From Goodfellowiella coeruleoviolacea (GTDB taxonomy: Bacteria > Actinomycetota > Actinomycetes > Mycobacteriales > Pseudonocardiaceae), in contig NZ_JAMTCK010000001.1 in the NCBI RefSeq assembly GCF_024171785.1, forward strand, positions 186,134 through 250,133: 64,000 bases of DNA. The letters run 5' to 3'. The notes under the pieces are model-generated. The model did not search any database. It was not told where the DNA came from and saw only the letters and a program-made list of their open reading frames with translations. A program made the position numbers and the translations under genes. Positions 34,480-44,450 of the stretch are shown one piece after another. Numbering within the stretch: the stretch's first letter is position 1; the number at the start of each line of letters is the position of its first letter.

Positions 34480-34564
34480 TGACCAAGTCGGCCGGGATTG
34501 ACAGGGTCGAGGCGTGCGGGGGTCACCACAACTCAGGCTCGCTCTCTTGTCGAGGAGGACAGGG

Positions 34565-35512
34565 ATGACGGCACGGTTCGACCTCGTCACCATGGGCCGC
34601 ATCGGCGTGGACATCTATCCGCTGCAGACAGGCGTGGGGCTGGAGGACGTCTCCTCGTTCGGCAAGTACCTGGGCGGCACGGCCACCAACGTGGCGGTGG
34701 CGGCGGCGCGCTACGGACGGCGCTCCGCCGTGATCACCAAGACCGGTGCCGACCCGTTCGGCCGGTTCATCCACCGGGCGCTGCGCGAGTACGGGGTCGA
34801 CGACCGGTTCGTGGGCACCAGCGCCCACCTGCCGACGCCGGTGACGTTCTGCGAGATCTTCCCGCCCGACGACTTCCCGCTGTACTTCTACCGCTTCCCC
34901 CAGGCACCCGACCTGGACCTGCACCCGGCCGACCTGGACCTCGACGCGATCCGCGACGCGCGGATCTTCTGGGTCACCGGCACCGGTCTGTCCGAGGAGC
35001 CCAGCCGGTCAACCACGCTGGCGGCGCTGGCGGCCCGGGGGCGCCGCGGCATCACCGTGCTCGACCTGGACTACCGGCCGATGTTCTGGAAGTCCCGCGA
35101 ACAGGCGCGCGACTGGGTGAGCAGGGCGCTGGACCACGTCACCGTCGCCGTGGGGAACCTCGACGAGTGCGACACCGCGGTCGCCACCCGCGAACCGCGG
35201 GAGGCGGCGAAAGCCCTGCGCGACAGGGGGATCTCCCTCGCCGTCGTCAAACAGGGCCCCAAGGGCGTGCTCGCGGTGGACGACTCCGGCGAGGTCGAGG
35301 TGCCGCCGGTGCCGGTGGCGGTGGTCAACGGCCTGGGCGCGGGCGACGCGTTCGGCGGCGCGCTGTGCCACGGCCTGCTGTCCGGCTGGGACACCGAGCG
35401 GACCATGCGCTTCGCCAACGCGGCCGGCGCGCACGTGGCCGGAGAACTCGCCTGCTCCGATGCCATGCCGACCGAGGAACAGGTGTTGAGGAGGCTGGGT
35501 GCGGGTGACTGA
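34565..35512 (+). CDS. iolC: 5-Dehydro-2-deoxygluconokinase
   Basis: A 315-residue PfkB/ribokinase-family kinase that phosphorylates 5-dehydro-2-deoxygluconate in myo-inositol catabolism. It has MGRIGVDIYPLQTG, FGKYLGGTATNVAVAAARYG and the catalytic NGLGAGDAFGGALCHGL. GAGGAGG just ahead sets ATG 34565. It starts the rightward iol operon and overlaps the next gene by 14 bases. Confidence 0.93.
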   Translation: MTARFDLVTMGRIGVDIYPLQTGVGLEDVSSFGKYLGGTATNVAVAAARYGRRSAVITKTGADPFGRFIHRALREYGVDDRFVGTSAHLPTPVTFCEIFPPDDFPLYFYRFPQAPDLDLHPADLDLDAIRDARIFWVTGTGLSEEPSRSTTLAALAARGRRGITVLDLDYRPMFWKSREQARDWVSRALDHVTVAVGNLDECDTAVATREPREAAKALRDRGISLAVVKQGPKGVLAVDDSGEVEVPPVPVAVVNGLGAGDAFGGALCHGLLSGWDTERTMRFANAAGAHVAGELACSDAMPTEEQVLRRLGAGD

Positions 35513-36374
35513 CAAGGTGCGCGAGATCGTGGCGCGGCGGGTGGGCAATCCGGAGGCGATCGCGGAGGCCGCCGCCAGACGGGTCAGACCGCGTTCGCTG
35601 TTCGGTCCGCACGGCAGGACGATGATCATCGCCGCCGACCACCCCGCGCGCGGCGCGAACAAGGTCGGCGCCGACCCGCTGGCCATGGCCGACCGGGGTG
35701 AGCTGCTCGACCGGCTCTGCCTGGCGCTGGAGCGCCCCGGCGTCACCGGCGTGCTGGCGACCGCGGACATCCTGGACGACCTGCTCCTGCTCGGCGCGCT
35801 CGACGGGAAGACGGTGTTCGGGTCGATGAACCGCACCGGGCTGGCCGGGTCGAGCTTCGAGATCGACGACCGGTTCGCCGGCTATGACGCCGAGTCGATC
35901 GCGCGGATGGGGTTCGACGGCGGCAAGATGCTCACCCGCATCGCGCTCGGCGACCCGGCGACGCCCAGCGTGCTGGAGAACTCCGCGAACGCGGTCAACG
36001 AGCTGGCCGAGCGCAGGCTGATCGCCATGGTCGAACCGTTCCTGTCGAACTGGGTCGACGGGAAGATCGTCAACGACCTGTCGCCGGAGGCGGTGATCAG
36101 GTCCATCACCATCGCCTCCGGGCTGGGCCGCACCTCCGCCTACACCTGGCTGAAGCTGCCCGTGGTCGAGGACATGGAGCGCGTGCTCGCCGCGTCCACC
36201 CTGCCCGCGGTGCTGCTCGGCGGTGAGGTCCGCGACGCCGACGCCGCGTTCGCCGCGTGGCAGAAGGCGCTGGCGCTGCCGACCGTGCAGGGCCTGGTGG
36301 TGGGGCGGTCGTTGCTGTACCCGCACGACGGGGACGTCGCCAAGGCAGTGGACACGGCGGTGGGGTTGCTGTGA
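35499..36374 (+). CDS. Cgl0159-family (beta/alpha)8 aldolase-like protein
   Basis: A 291-residue TIM-barrel protein (MIIAADHPARGANKVG, GMNRTGLAG-like, SITIASGLGRTSAYTWLKLPV, VLLGGEVRDADAAFAAW). In actinobacterial iol operons such proteins sit beside iolC and are thought to cleave the phosphorylated product. AGGAGG lies a few bases ahead of GTG 35499; GTG 35505 is an alternative. Its stop overlaps iolB. Confidence 0.85.
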   Translation: MRVTDKVREIVARRVGNPEAIAEAAARRVRPRSLFGPHGRTMIIAADHPARGANKVGADPLAMADRGELLDRLCLALERPGVTGVLATADILDDLLLLGALDGKTVFGSMNRTGLAGSSFEIDDRFAGYDAESIARMGFDGGKMLTRIALGDPATPSVLENSANAVNELAERRLIAMVEPFLSNWVDGKIVNDLSPEAVIRSITIASGLGRTSAYTWLKLPVVEDMERVLAASTLPAVLLGGEVRDADAAFAAWQKALALPTVQGLVVGRSLLYPHDGDVAKAVDTAVGLL

Positions 36375-37210
36375 CGAACTACCGACCGGCGGGCAGCACC
36401 GCCGAAGGACCGTTCGAGGTCGTCATCACGCCGGACTCGGCCGGCTGGGGCTGCTCCGGCCTGCGCGTGCTGCACCTGGACGGCAGCCAGGAAGTGTCCA
36501 CAGCGGACTCCGAGGCGCTGGTGCTGCCGCTGTCCGGCAGCTGCGTGGTCACCGTGGACGGTGCGGCCTTCGACCTCACCGGACGCGCCGGCGTGTTCGA
36601 CGGCGTCACGGACTTCGCCTACCTGCCGAGGGACTCAACGGCCGTGATCACCGGCACCGGCCGGTTCGCCCTGCCCTCGGCCCGGACCGACCGGCGGCTG
36701 CCCGCGCGCTACGGGCCGGCGGAGCGCGTGCCGGTGGAACTGCGCGGCGCCGGCAACTGCAGCCGCCAGGTGCACAACTACTGCCTGCCGCACACCTTCG
36801 ACGCCGACCAGCTGCTGGTGTGCGAGGTGCTGACGCCGGGCGGCAACTGGTCGTCCTATCCCCCGCACAAGCACGACGAGGCGCGCGAGGGCGAGAGCGA
36901 GCTGGAGGAGATCTACTACTTCGAGGTCGCCAACGGCGGCATGGGCTACCAGCGGGTGTACGGGACCGAGCAGCGGCCCGTGGACGTGCTCGCCGAGGTC
37001 CGCGACGGCGACGTCGTGCTGATCCCGCACGGCTGGCACGGCCCGTCCATGGCCGCCCCCGGCTACGACCTGTACTACCTCAACGTGATGGCCGGCCCCG
37101 GGCCGGACCGGGCCTGGCTGATCTGCGACGACCCAGCACACGGCTGGGTGCGCCAGACCTGGGAGTCGCAGGACGTCGACCCACGTCTGCCCTTCGGGAG
37201 GAAGCAGTGA
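36371..37210 (+). CDS. iolB: 5-Deoxy-glucuronate isomerase
   Basis: A 279-residue bicupin-fold isomerase of the inositol pathway. It shows NYCLPHTFDADQLLVCEVLTP, the metal ligands in SSYPPHKHDEAREGESELEEIYYF, and GWHGPSMAAPGYDLYYLNVMAGP. It starts at a GTG overlapping the previous stop (GTGA) and overlaps iolD by 4 bases. Confidence 0.94.
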   Translation: MTNYRPAGSTAEGPFEVVITPDSAGWGCSGLRVLHLDGSQEVSTADSEALVLPLSGSCVVTVDGAAFDLTGRAGVFDGVTDFAYLPRDSTAVITGTGRFALPSARTDRRLPARYGPAERVPVELRGAGNCSRQVHNYCLPHTFDADQLLVCEVLTPGGNWSSYPPHKHDEAREGESELEEIYYFEVANGGMGYQRVYGTEQRPVDVLAEVRDGDVVLIPHGWHGPSMAAPGYDLYYLNVMAGPGPDRAWLICDDPAHGWVRQTWESQDVDPRLPFGRKQ

Positions 37211-39075
37211 GACTCACCACGGCCCAGGCCCTGGTCCGGTTCCTCGCCAACCAGCACTCCGAGCGCGACGGTGTCGAACAGCGGCTGATCCCCGGCGTGT
37301 GGGGCATCTTCGGGCACGGCAACGTCGCCGGGCTCGGCCAGGCGCTGCTGCAGGCCGCCCGCACCGGCGAGGCCGACCTGCCGTACTACCTGGCCCGCAA
37401 CGAGCAGGGCCAGGTGCACGCGGCGAGCGCGTTCGCCAAGATGCGCAACCGGCTCCAGGCCTTCGCGTGCACCGCCTCGACCGGTCCCGGCTCGACGAAC
37501 ATGATCACCGGTGCCGCCCTGGCCACCACCAACCGGCTCCCGGTGCTGCTGCTGCCCAGCGACATGTTCGCCACCCGCTCCCCCGACCCGGTGCTGCAGC
37601 AGTTGGAGGACCCGCGCGGCGGCGACGTGTCCGTCAACGACGCGTTCCGGCCGGTGTCCAAGTACTTCGACCGGATCAGCCGGCCGGAACAGCTGATCCC
37701 GGCCGCGCTGGCCGCGATGCGCGTGCTGACCGACCCGGTGGAGACCGGCGCGGTCACCCTGGCGCTGCCGCAGGACGTGCAGGCCGAGGCGTTCGACTGG
37801 CCCGAGGAGTTCTTCCGCCGCCGGGTGTGGCGGGTGGGTCGGCCGGTGCCGGAGGCGCCGGCGCTGGCGCGCGCCGTGGCGCTGCTGCGCGCCGCGCGCA
37901 CGCCGCTGATCGTGGCCGGCGGTGGCGTGGTCTACGCCGAGGCCGAGGCCGAACTGCGGGCCTTCGCCGAGGCCACCGGCATCCCGGTGGCGGACACCCA
38001 CGCCGGCAAGGGCGCGGTGCCGTGGGACCACCCGTGCGCGGTGGGTGGCCTCGGCTCGACCGGCACGTCGGCGGCCAACGCCCTGGCCGCCGAGGCGGAC
38101 GTGGTGCTGGGCATCGGCACCCGCTACTCCGACTTCACCACCGCCAGCCACACGCTCTTCCGCAACCCCGAGGTCAGGTTCGTCAACCTCAACGTGGCCC
38201 GGCTCGACGCGGCCAAGCACGCCGCGGAGATGCTGCTCGCGGACGCCAAACTCGGCATCCAGGCCCTGCACGGGGCACTGGCGGGCTGGCAGGTGGACGA
38301 GGCCTACCGGGCGCGGGTGCGGGCGCTGGCCGAGGAGTGGAACCGCACCGCGGACGCCTGCTTCCACCTCGGCCACGGCCCGCTGCCGGCGCAGACCGAG
38401 ATCCTCGGCGCGCTCAACGAACTGGTCGACGACCGGGACGTGGTGATCAACGCCGCCGGGTCGATGCCGGGCGACCTGCAGATGCTCTGGCGGGCCAGGG
38501 ACCCCAAGGCCTACCACGTCGAGTACGCGTACTCGTGCATGGGCTACGAGGTGGCCGCCGGAGTCGGCGTGAAGCTGGCCGCACCCGACCGCGAGGTGTT
38601 CGTGCTGGTCGGCGACGGCTCGTACCTGATGATGGCGCAGGAGATCGTCACCATGGTCGCCGAGGGCCTGAAGGTGGTCGTGGTGCTCGTGCAGAACCAC
38701 GGTTTCGCCTCGATCGGCTCGTTGTCGGACGCCCTGGGCTCGCAGCGGTTCGGCACCCAGTACCGCTACCGCGACCGGGACTCCGGGCTGCTCGACGGCA
38801 ACATCCTCCCGGTCGACCTGGCCGCCAACGCCGAGAGCCTCGGTGCCACCGTGCTGCGCGCCACCACCGTGGCGGAGTTCAGGGCCGCCATCACCCAGGC
38901 CAAGGCGAACACCACGACCACCGTCGTCCACGTGGAAACCGACCCGCTCGGCCCCAACCCGCCCGGATCGGCGTGGTGGGACGTGCCGGTCGGCCAGGTG
39001 TCCGAACTGGACTCCACGCGCAAGGCCCACGAGACCTACGCCGCGCACAAGCGGCACCAGCGGCATTACCTCTAG
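37207..39075 (+). CDS. iolD: 3D-(3,5/4)-trihydroxycyclohexane-1,2-dione hydrolase
   Basis: A 622-residue thiamine-diphosphate enzyme that opens the ring of the inositol-derived dione. It shows GVWGIFGHGNVAGLGQAL, the ThDP glutamate region NEQGQVHAASAFAKM, and the ThDP/Mg motif VGDGSYLMMAQEIVTM followed by VQNHGF. Last gene of the visible iol operon; no iolA, iolG or transporter is in the window. Confidence 0.95.
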   Translation: MRLTTAQALVRFLANQHSERDGVEQRLIPGVWGIFGHGNVAGLGQALLQAARTGEADLPYYLARNEQGQVHAASAFAKMRNRLQAFACTASTGPGSTNMITGAALATTNRLPVLLLPSDMFATRSPDPVLQQLEDPRGGDVSVNDAFRPVSKYFDRISRPEQLIPAALAAMRVLTDPVETGAVTLALPQDVQAEAFDWPEEFFRRRVWRVGRPVPEAPALARAVALLRAARTPLIVAGGGVVYAEAEAELRAFAEATGIPVADTHAGKGAVPWDHPCAVGGLGSTGTSAANALAAEADVVLGIGTRYSDFTTASHTLFRNPEVRFVNLNVARLDAAKHAAEMLLADAKLGIQALHGALAGWQVDEAYRARVRALAEEWNRTADACFHLGHGPLPAQTEILGALNELVDDRDVVINAAGSMPGDLQMLWRARDPKAYHVEYAYSCMGYEVAAGVGVKLAAPDREVFVLVGDGSYLMMAQEIVTMVAEGLKVVVVLVQNHGFASIGSLSDALGSQRFGTQYRYRDRDSGLLDGNILPVDLAANAESLGATVLRATTVAEFRAAITQAKANTTTTVVHVETDPLGPNPPGSAWWDVPVGQVSELDSTRKAHETYAAHKRHQRHYL

Positions 39076-39548
39076 GCGGGGTGGCTGGCGGCGCGTCGCC
39101 ACACCCCGCCCGGTGTGCGCAGCCGCCACGGGGTCAACCTGAGCACGGTGATCGACGGGTCCCGGTGGTCGTCGGCACCGAGGATGCGCGGGTCGTAGCC
39201 GAGCGGCTCGGCCGCGGTGGCGAACAGGGCCCACACCCGCCGGCGGACCGGCTCGGTGTCGTCGATCTCGGCGTCGCACTCCGCCACCGCGGTCTCCTGG
39301 CTGGGGCTCCAGTACGAGCACGACGCGTGCGGGTGGCGCGCCAGGTGCGCGACCTTGAGCGAGGCCGGCCTGGTGAACAGCCAGCCGGTCACCCCGTGGT
39401 CGGTGCGCTCCCAGTACGGGTGCACCACCCGGGAGCGAGGGCGCCCACGATCGTCCACTGTGGCCAGTGTGCACCAGACGACGCCGTGCGCGATCCGCAC
39501 GAACTCGCGGATCACGTCCGCGCCGCTCCCACCGGATCGCACGACCAC
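39072..39548 (-). CDS. PPOX-class (pyridoxamine-phosphate-oxidase-like) flavoprotein
   Basis: A 158-residue split-barrel protein: GVVWCTLATVDDRGRPRSRVVHPYW, GWLFTRPASLKVAHLARHPHASCSYWSP and a C-terminal RLTPWRLRTPGGVWR. Such proteins bind FMN, F420 or haem; the exact role is unknown. It converges on iolD with a 4-base overlap of stops. Start GTG 39548 is uncertain; GTG 39542 is equally possible. Confidence 0.8.
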   Translation of the reverse strand: MVVRSGGSGADVIREFVRIAHGVVWCTLATVDDRGRPRSRVVHPYWERTDHGVTGWLFTRPASLKVAHLARHPHASCSYWSPSQETAVAECDAEIDDTEPVRRRVWALFATAAEPLGYDPRILGADDHRDPSITVLRLTPWRLRTPGGVWRRAASHPA

Positions 39549-39792
39549 GGTTGTGGAATCTAGCGCCGTGCAGCCGGCCCTGTCACGCCTCGCCCTGCTG
39601 ACCCGGTTCGACACCAGGAGCGCCGTCGCAACCGCCGCATCCACCCACTGTGGTAGACGGGCGCGCCGCGGCAACGCCTCAGCGACAGCGCGGTGACGGC
39701 CCGGCCACGCCGGTGCTGCCACCCTTCGGGCAGGTGTCGGCATCGCCCCGGGTTCCCGCCGGCATCGCCCCGCCGCAGGAGGGTTGTCTTCG

Positions 39793-42700
39793 ATGCCACC
39801 GCCGCCGAAAGCCCGTGCGCTGCGGCCGTCGGTGACGTCCCCCGCTTCAGCGGTGGCCCCGGCACTGGTGGCGACCAAGGACCGGCCGTCCGCCCGGGAA
39901 CCCGCCCGTCCGCCGCTGGTGTCCGCGTCCAACGCGGCGGTGACGGCCGCGCTGACCAACCGACACAGCCCGGCCGTGCCACCTCTGCCGGCGGGCAAGT
40001 CCCCGTTCGCCGGGCAGGACATCGTCGGCAACGGTGCGGTCGCCGCGGCCCGCCGGGCCGAACCAGCACCCACCGCCGCCCAGCCGGCCGCGCCCGAACC
40101 GGCTCCCGCGGCGGCCCCGACCCCGGACACCGGCGCCGCGCCTGGTCCGAAGCGGCGGCCCGGCCCGGCCGGTGACCCCAAGTTCGCCAGGTTGAAGAAG
40201 GACGTCCAGCGCAAGCAGCGGACCGTGGCGGACTCACACCCGGCCCCGCGCACCGAAGCGGCAGCGGCCCAGGACGCGGCCGTGCCGCCCAAGGACGACC
40301 AGGAGGCGCAGGGCAAGACCGCCAACGCCGAGAAGATGAACGACGCCCAGCCCAAGGAGTTCGACAAGGACGCGTTCATCAGGGCGGTCGAGAAGGCCAT
40401 CACGGACAAGGCGCCGAAGAACCTCGACGAGGCGGACAAGTTCGCCGACTCCGGCAAGGCCGACGAGATCCGCGGCGAGGTGCAGGGCAAGGTCGGCGAG
40501 GGCAAGGCGACCTCCGCCGAGCAGATCGCCACCACGACCGCGGCACCGCCGGACACGTCAGCGGCGGTGCCCAAGAAGGTCGTCCCGATGAGCCCGGACC
40601 GGCCGCCCGCCACCCCGGGCACCCCCAGTCCGGGCAACGCGGTGCCGGACCAACTGCCGCCATCGGCCACGGACATGTCCGCCGGACCCGCCGACATCGA
40701 GCGGCGCATGGCCACCGCCGACGTCACCGAAACCCAGCTGCGCCGGGCCAACGAACCCAGCTTCACCACGGCGCTGAACGAGAAGAAGACGGTCGAACAG
40801 CACTCCGCCACAGCCCCCGGTCAGCTGCGCAAGCACGAGGCACGGCAACTGCGGGCGTCCACAGCGGAGGCAAGGCGCCTCGGCACGGCCGCCATGGGCG
40901 CGATGGGCGCCCGCCGGGTGCGCACCGGCCAACAGGTCGGCGCGGGCAAGACCGGGGCCAAGAACCGTGACGAGGACAAGCGCGCCGAGGTCACGGCGAA
41001 ACTGCAGGGCGTCTTCGACAGGATGAAGGCGGACGTCGAGGCCATCCTCAACGGCCTGGACAAGAAGGTCGACGACCAGTTCACCAGGGACGAGAAGCAG
41101 GCACGGGACGCGTTCACCGCCGAGCACAAGCAGAAGATGGCGGAGTACAAGGACCGGCGGTACTCCGGCGCGACCGGCAAGCTGCGCTGGGTCAGGGATC
41201 TGTTCGCGGGCTTGCCCGCGGAAGCCGACAAGATCTTCGACGAGGCGCGCAACAACTACATCACCCGCATGCGGCGCGTCATCTCCGATGTCGCCACCAC
41301 CATCGCCGATGACCTGAACGCGGCGAAGCGGCGCATCGCGCAAGGCCGGACCGAACTGCGGGCCGAGGTCAGGGCGCTGCCCGCCCACCTCCAGTCGATC
41401 GGCCAGCAGGCGGCGGCCGAGTTCACCGACAGGTTCGACCAACTCGCGCAGGCCGTTGACGACAAGGGAACGGAACTCGTCGACACCCTGGCCACCAAGT
41501 ACACCGAGACGCTCAAGGCCGTCGACGACGAGATCGCCGCCGAGAAGGAGAAGAACAAGGGCCTGGTGGCCAAGGCCGTCGACGCGGTCAAGGGCGTGAT
41601 CGACACCATCCTGGAACTCAAACGGCTGCTGCTCGCGGTGCTGGCCAAGGCCGCCCAGGCGGTCCTCGGCATCCTGCGCGACCCGATCGGCTTCCTGCGC
41701 AACCTGGTCTCCGCCGTGGGCAACGGCCTGCGCCAGTTCCTCCGCAACATCGGCCGGCACCTGCAGCAGGGCATCATGTCCTGGCTGCTGGGCCGGGCCA
41801 GTGAGGCCGGGCTGCAACTGCCGGAGAAGTTCGACACCCGCGGCGTGCTCACCATGATCGCCGGCCTGCTCGGCCTGACCTGGCCGTCGATCCGCGCCCG
41901 GATCACCCGCAAGGTGCCGGAACGCGCGGTCGCCGCCGCGGAGACCGCCGTGCCCCTGGTGGCCGAGGTGCGCCGGCGCGGTGTCGCCGGCATGTGGGAG
42001 GACCTCAAGACCCGCCTCGGCGACCTGCGCAAGGACCTGCTGGACAAGGTCATCGCGTACGTGACACCCACCATCGTGGTCGCCGGCATCACCTGGGTGA
42101 TCTCCCTGCTCAACCCGGCGTCGGCGTTCGTCCGCGCGGTCAAGCTGATCATCGACATCGTCCGGTTCGTCGTCACCCAGGCCCGCCAGATCATCGACTT
42201 CGTCAACGCCGTGCTGGACGCGGTCATCGCCATCGCCAAGGGCGCCGGCGGCGGCGTGCCCGGCCTGGTGGAGCGCGCCCTGGCCCGCTCCATCCCGGTG
42301 CTGCTCGGCTTCCTGGCCTCACTGCTGGGCATCGGCGGCATCGCCGCCAAGGTCAAACAGATCGTCCAGGCCATGTCCAAGCCGGTGAACCGCGCGGTCG
42401 ACTGGGTCGTCGACAAGATCGTCGGCCTGGTGAAGAAGCTCTGGGCCAAGCTCAAGAGCGCCCTGGACAAGAAGAAGCCCAAGAAGTCCAAGCAGCCCAC
42501 GAAGTCCAAGCACCGCAAGGACCGCGACCGCCCCGGCAAGCCGCGCAGGGCGGACAAGCATCGCAAACCCAAGGATGTGAAGCCCAGGCCGGACAAGCCA
42601 AGCCAACCCAGGCACGCAGACACACGCATCCCACCCGAGCAGACAACCCTCTCCATGAGCGGCGAGGGGCACACGCTCATCGCGACGCCCGGCGAGGGCG

Positions 42701-43764
42701 TCGACATCGCGAGCCAGCGGCTGAAGGTGTCGGTCAAGGCCGGTCGCCTGGTCAGCAAACTGCGGAACAACAAGAAAGACCCGCAGCGCGAGAAGAAGAT
42801 CGAGGCGCTGAACGGGATCATCAAGTCCGCCAAGAAGGTCGAGCGGATCATCGAGAAGGCCGAACAGGAGAAGGGAAAGAAGGTAAAGAATCTCCTGGAC
42901 TACCCGGGGTTCGCCAAGGCGTTCCGGGACCTCAAGGCCGCAATCGTCCAGTACGGCACAGACTTCGACGCCAAGGACCTCGTGGCGACCGCCGCCCTCC
43001 GCGACCCCAAGATGCTGGAGAAGGAGATCCGGGACGACATCGTTCGCGTGGCCCGACACCACGACAAGGAGGGGCCCTACGAGGACGTCGTGGAACGCGT
43101 CGTTCCTGAAGTCAACCGAGACAAGAAGATCAAGGACTACACGAAGTACAGCACGTCGGGCGCGGTGCGCACCGCCGAGACCACCGGAAACTACCCCACC
43201 TGGAACGGCAGGGACCTCATCGAAGGCGCGATCTATCGGCTGATCGGAAGATACCAAGGGGACTCGGGAAGAACGTACAACATAGTGATAGGCGACCAGA
43301 ACATGGTCGGCAAGAAGGCGCTGGAGAGCCTGCAACGACTGCAGGACGCCACGACTGAAGCCGGCGGATTGCCCGCGGGCGAGTTGCGGCGCCGAATGTC
43401 CCCCGGGATGTGCCGGGCCGGACACCACCGCCCTGATTTGCGGGCACGGTTCGTTGGTATGGTCATAGAGAAGTATGTCGCCGCTCAGGTCGCGGCCGAC
43501 AAGAACATCGAGCGCGGCGGATCCAGCCAGCCCGGCGCGAGCATACCGGACTTCCTGGTCATCGACGGGAGCAGAAAGATACCCGTGGACATCACCGGAT
43601 CCAGTAGCACCTCCAGGACCGACCACCTGAAACGCTCCTACATCAGCCGTGCGACACAACTCATCACGTACAAGACCATCGACAACAAGGTGCTCGAAGC
43701 CGTGTTCCCGCCCCCTCCCGAGAAGAGTCAGCGTGACGACAAGGATCACAAAACAACGGTTTGA
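39793..43764 (+). CDS. Large putative eCIS effector with nuclease-like C-terminus
   Basis: A 1323-residue protein beside the injection-system operon. Order: a Pro/Ala-rich disordered N-terminus (1-180) containing ASNAAVTAALTNRHSP and FAGQDIVGNGAVAAA; an acidic/Lys helical region (to about 590); a block with several hydrophobic helices (about 596-886, for example VTPTIVVAGITWVISLL); a Lys/Arg/Pro-rich linker (about 890-945); and a C-terminal domain. The end has IPDFLV (1251-1256) and PVDITG (1264-1269), resembling the spaced acidic residues of PD-(D/E)XK nucleases. GGAGGG nine bases ahead sets ATG 39793. From about 43150 the DNA is visibly richer in A/T, as in exchangeable toxin tips. I recognise no exact family; the nuclease reading is inference. 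Confidence 0.7.
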   Translation: MPPPPKARALRPSVTSPASAVAPALVATKDRPSAREPARPPLVSASNAAVTAALTNRHSPAVPPLPAGKSPFAGQDIVGNGAVAAARRAEPAPTAAQPAAPEPAPAAAPTPDTGAAPGPKRRPGPAGDPKFARLKKDVQRKQRTVADSHPAPRTEAAAAQDAAVPPKDDQEAQGKTANAEKMNDAQPKEFDKDAFIRAVEKAITDKAPKNLDEADKFADSGKADEIRGEVQGKVGEGKATSAEQIATTTAAPPDTSAAVPKKVVPMSPDRPPATPGTPSPGNAVPDQLPPSATDMSAGPADIERRMATADVTETQLRRANEPSFTTALNEKKTVEQHSATAPGQLRKHEARQLRASTAEARRLGTAAMGAMGARRVRTGQQVGAGKTGAKNRDEDKRAEVTAKLQGVFDRMKADVEAILNGLDKKVDDQFTRDEKQARDAFTAEHKQKMAEYKDRRYSGATGKLRWVRDLFAGLPAEADKIFDEARNNYITRMRRVISDVATTIADDLNAAKRRIAQGRTELRAEVRALPAHLQSIGQQAAAEFTDRFDQLAQAVDDKGTELVDTLATKYTETLKAVDDEIAAEKEKNKGLVAKAVDAVKGVIDTILELKRLLLAVLAKAAQAVLGILRDPIGFLRNLVSAVGNGLRQFLRNIGRHLQQGIMSWLLGRASEAGLQLPEKFDTRGVLTMIAGLLGLTWPSIRARITRKVPERAVAAAETAVPLVAEVRRRGVAGMWEDLKTRLGDLRKDLLDKVIAYVTPTIVVAGITWVISLLNPASAFVRAVKLIIDIVRFVVTQARQIIDFVNAVLDAVIAIAKGAGGGVPGLVERALARSIPVLLGFLASLLGIGGIAAKVKQIVQAMSKPVNRAVDWVVDKIVGLVKKLWAKLKSALDKKKPKKSKQPTKSKHRKDRDRPGKPRRADKHRKPKDVKPRPDKPSQPRHADTRIPPEQTTLSMSGEGHTLIATPGEGVDIASQRLKVSVKAGRLVSKLRNNKKDPQREKKIEALNGIIKSAKKVERIIEKAEQEKGKKVKNLLDYPGFAKAFRDLKAAIVQYGTDFDAKDLVATAALRDPKMLEKEIRDDIVRVARHHDKEGPYEDVVERVVPEVNRDKKIKDYTKYSTSGAVRTAETTGNYPTWNGRDLIEGAIYRLIGRYQGDSGRTYNIVIGDQNMVGKKALESLQRLQDATTEAGGLPAGELRRRMSPGMCRAGHHRPDLRARFVGMVIEKYVAAQVAADKNIERGGSSQPGASIPDFLVIDGSRKIPVDITGSSSTSRTDHLKRSYISRATQLITYKTIDNKVLEAVFPPPPEKSQRDDKDHKTTV

Positions 43765-44410
43765 CAACCTCCGTTCCGTTGGGGGTGGACAGGTTGTCGA
43801 GGACATCGAACTCGACCAGTGCACCTTTGTCGGTTCCAGCTTGGTTCAGTGGGACGATCCGAACCCGAGCCTGGTGGTGCGCCGGATCAGGGCAACGCGA
43901 TGCACCCTGGACAACTGCACGGTCGTGGGAACCCGGTTTGAGGATGTCTCGGTGGAACATCTGGCGATCAAGGGCGGAATGCTCTACCTGAACGGATGCG
44001 TGTTCTCCCGGGTGAGGATCAGCGGCAGGATCGGCCCGCTCATGGCCGTGTCTCCAATGCCGAAGCCGAGGGAGAAGCCGAGTCCCGTGGCCGAGCAGTC
44101 GATAATCCGCGCCTACGAGTCAATCGACTGGGCACTTGACGTCAGCGGGGCTGAATTCACCGACGTGAGTCTGGACTACGTGCCAGGAGACCTGGTCAGG
44201 CGTGATCCGGAGACCCAGTTCCTCCTACACCGACAGCGCCTGGCCGACCTGGACCACCGTGCTCTGCCCATAGATGCCGACATCTACCTCAGCAGATTCG
44301 AGCACAGCCCGTTCGATTCGATGGTTGCCGTCGCCCCGAAACGATCGCGCCACTTCCGGGACCTTCTGCGGATCCTGGAACGTCTACGTGAACTCGGGCT
44401 CGCCGAATAA
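43733..44410 (+). CDS. Pentapeptide-repeat-like protein, candidate immunity protein
   Basis: A 225-residue protein whose first half has short strands typical of pentapeptide or right-handed helix proteins (ELDQCTFVGSSL, ATRCTLDNCTVVGTRFEDVS, GGMLYLNGCVFSRVRISG). The rest is mixed helix and strand. GTG 43733 lies inside the end of the effector gene (32-base overlap), the usual toxin-immunity layout. Like the effector's tail it is comparatively A/T-rich. Immunity function is inferred from position only. Confidence 0.65.
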   Translation: MTTRITKQRFDNLRSVGGGQVVEDIELDQCTFVGSSLVQWDDPNPSLVVRRIRATRCTLDNCTVVGTRFEDVSVEHLAIKGGMLYLNGCVFSRVRISGRIGPLMAVSPMPKPREKPSPVAEQSIIRAYESIDWALDVSGAEFTDVSLDYVPGDLVRRDPETQFLLHRQRLADLDHRALPIDADIYLSRFEHSPFDSMVAVAPKRSRHFRDLLRILERLRELGLAE

Positions 44411-44422
44411 CCGCTGTCCGCG

Positions 44423-44447
44423 CCGGGTCCGTGGGTCATCGGACCGG
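44423..44447. terminator. Hairpin between the effector-immunity pair and the eCIS operon
   Basis: Arms CCGG(G)TCCG and CGGACCGG with one bulge, in the 40-base gap between converging genes. Confidence 0.6.
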
Positions 44448-44450
44448 AAC

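Noticed and set aside
33440-34501. Long rightward open frame across the GntR gene
   Set aside because: Antisense to a clear GntR/UTRA protein and continuous with non-coding sequence.
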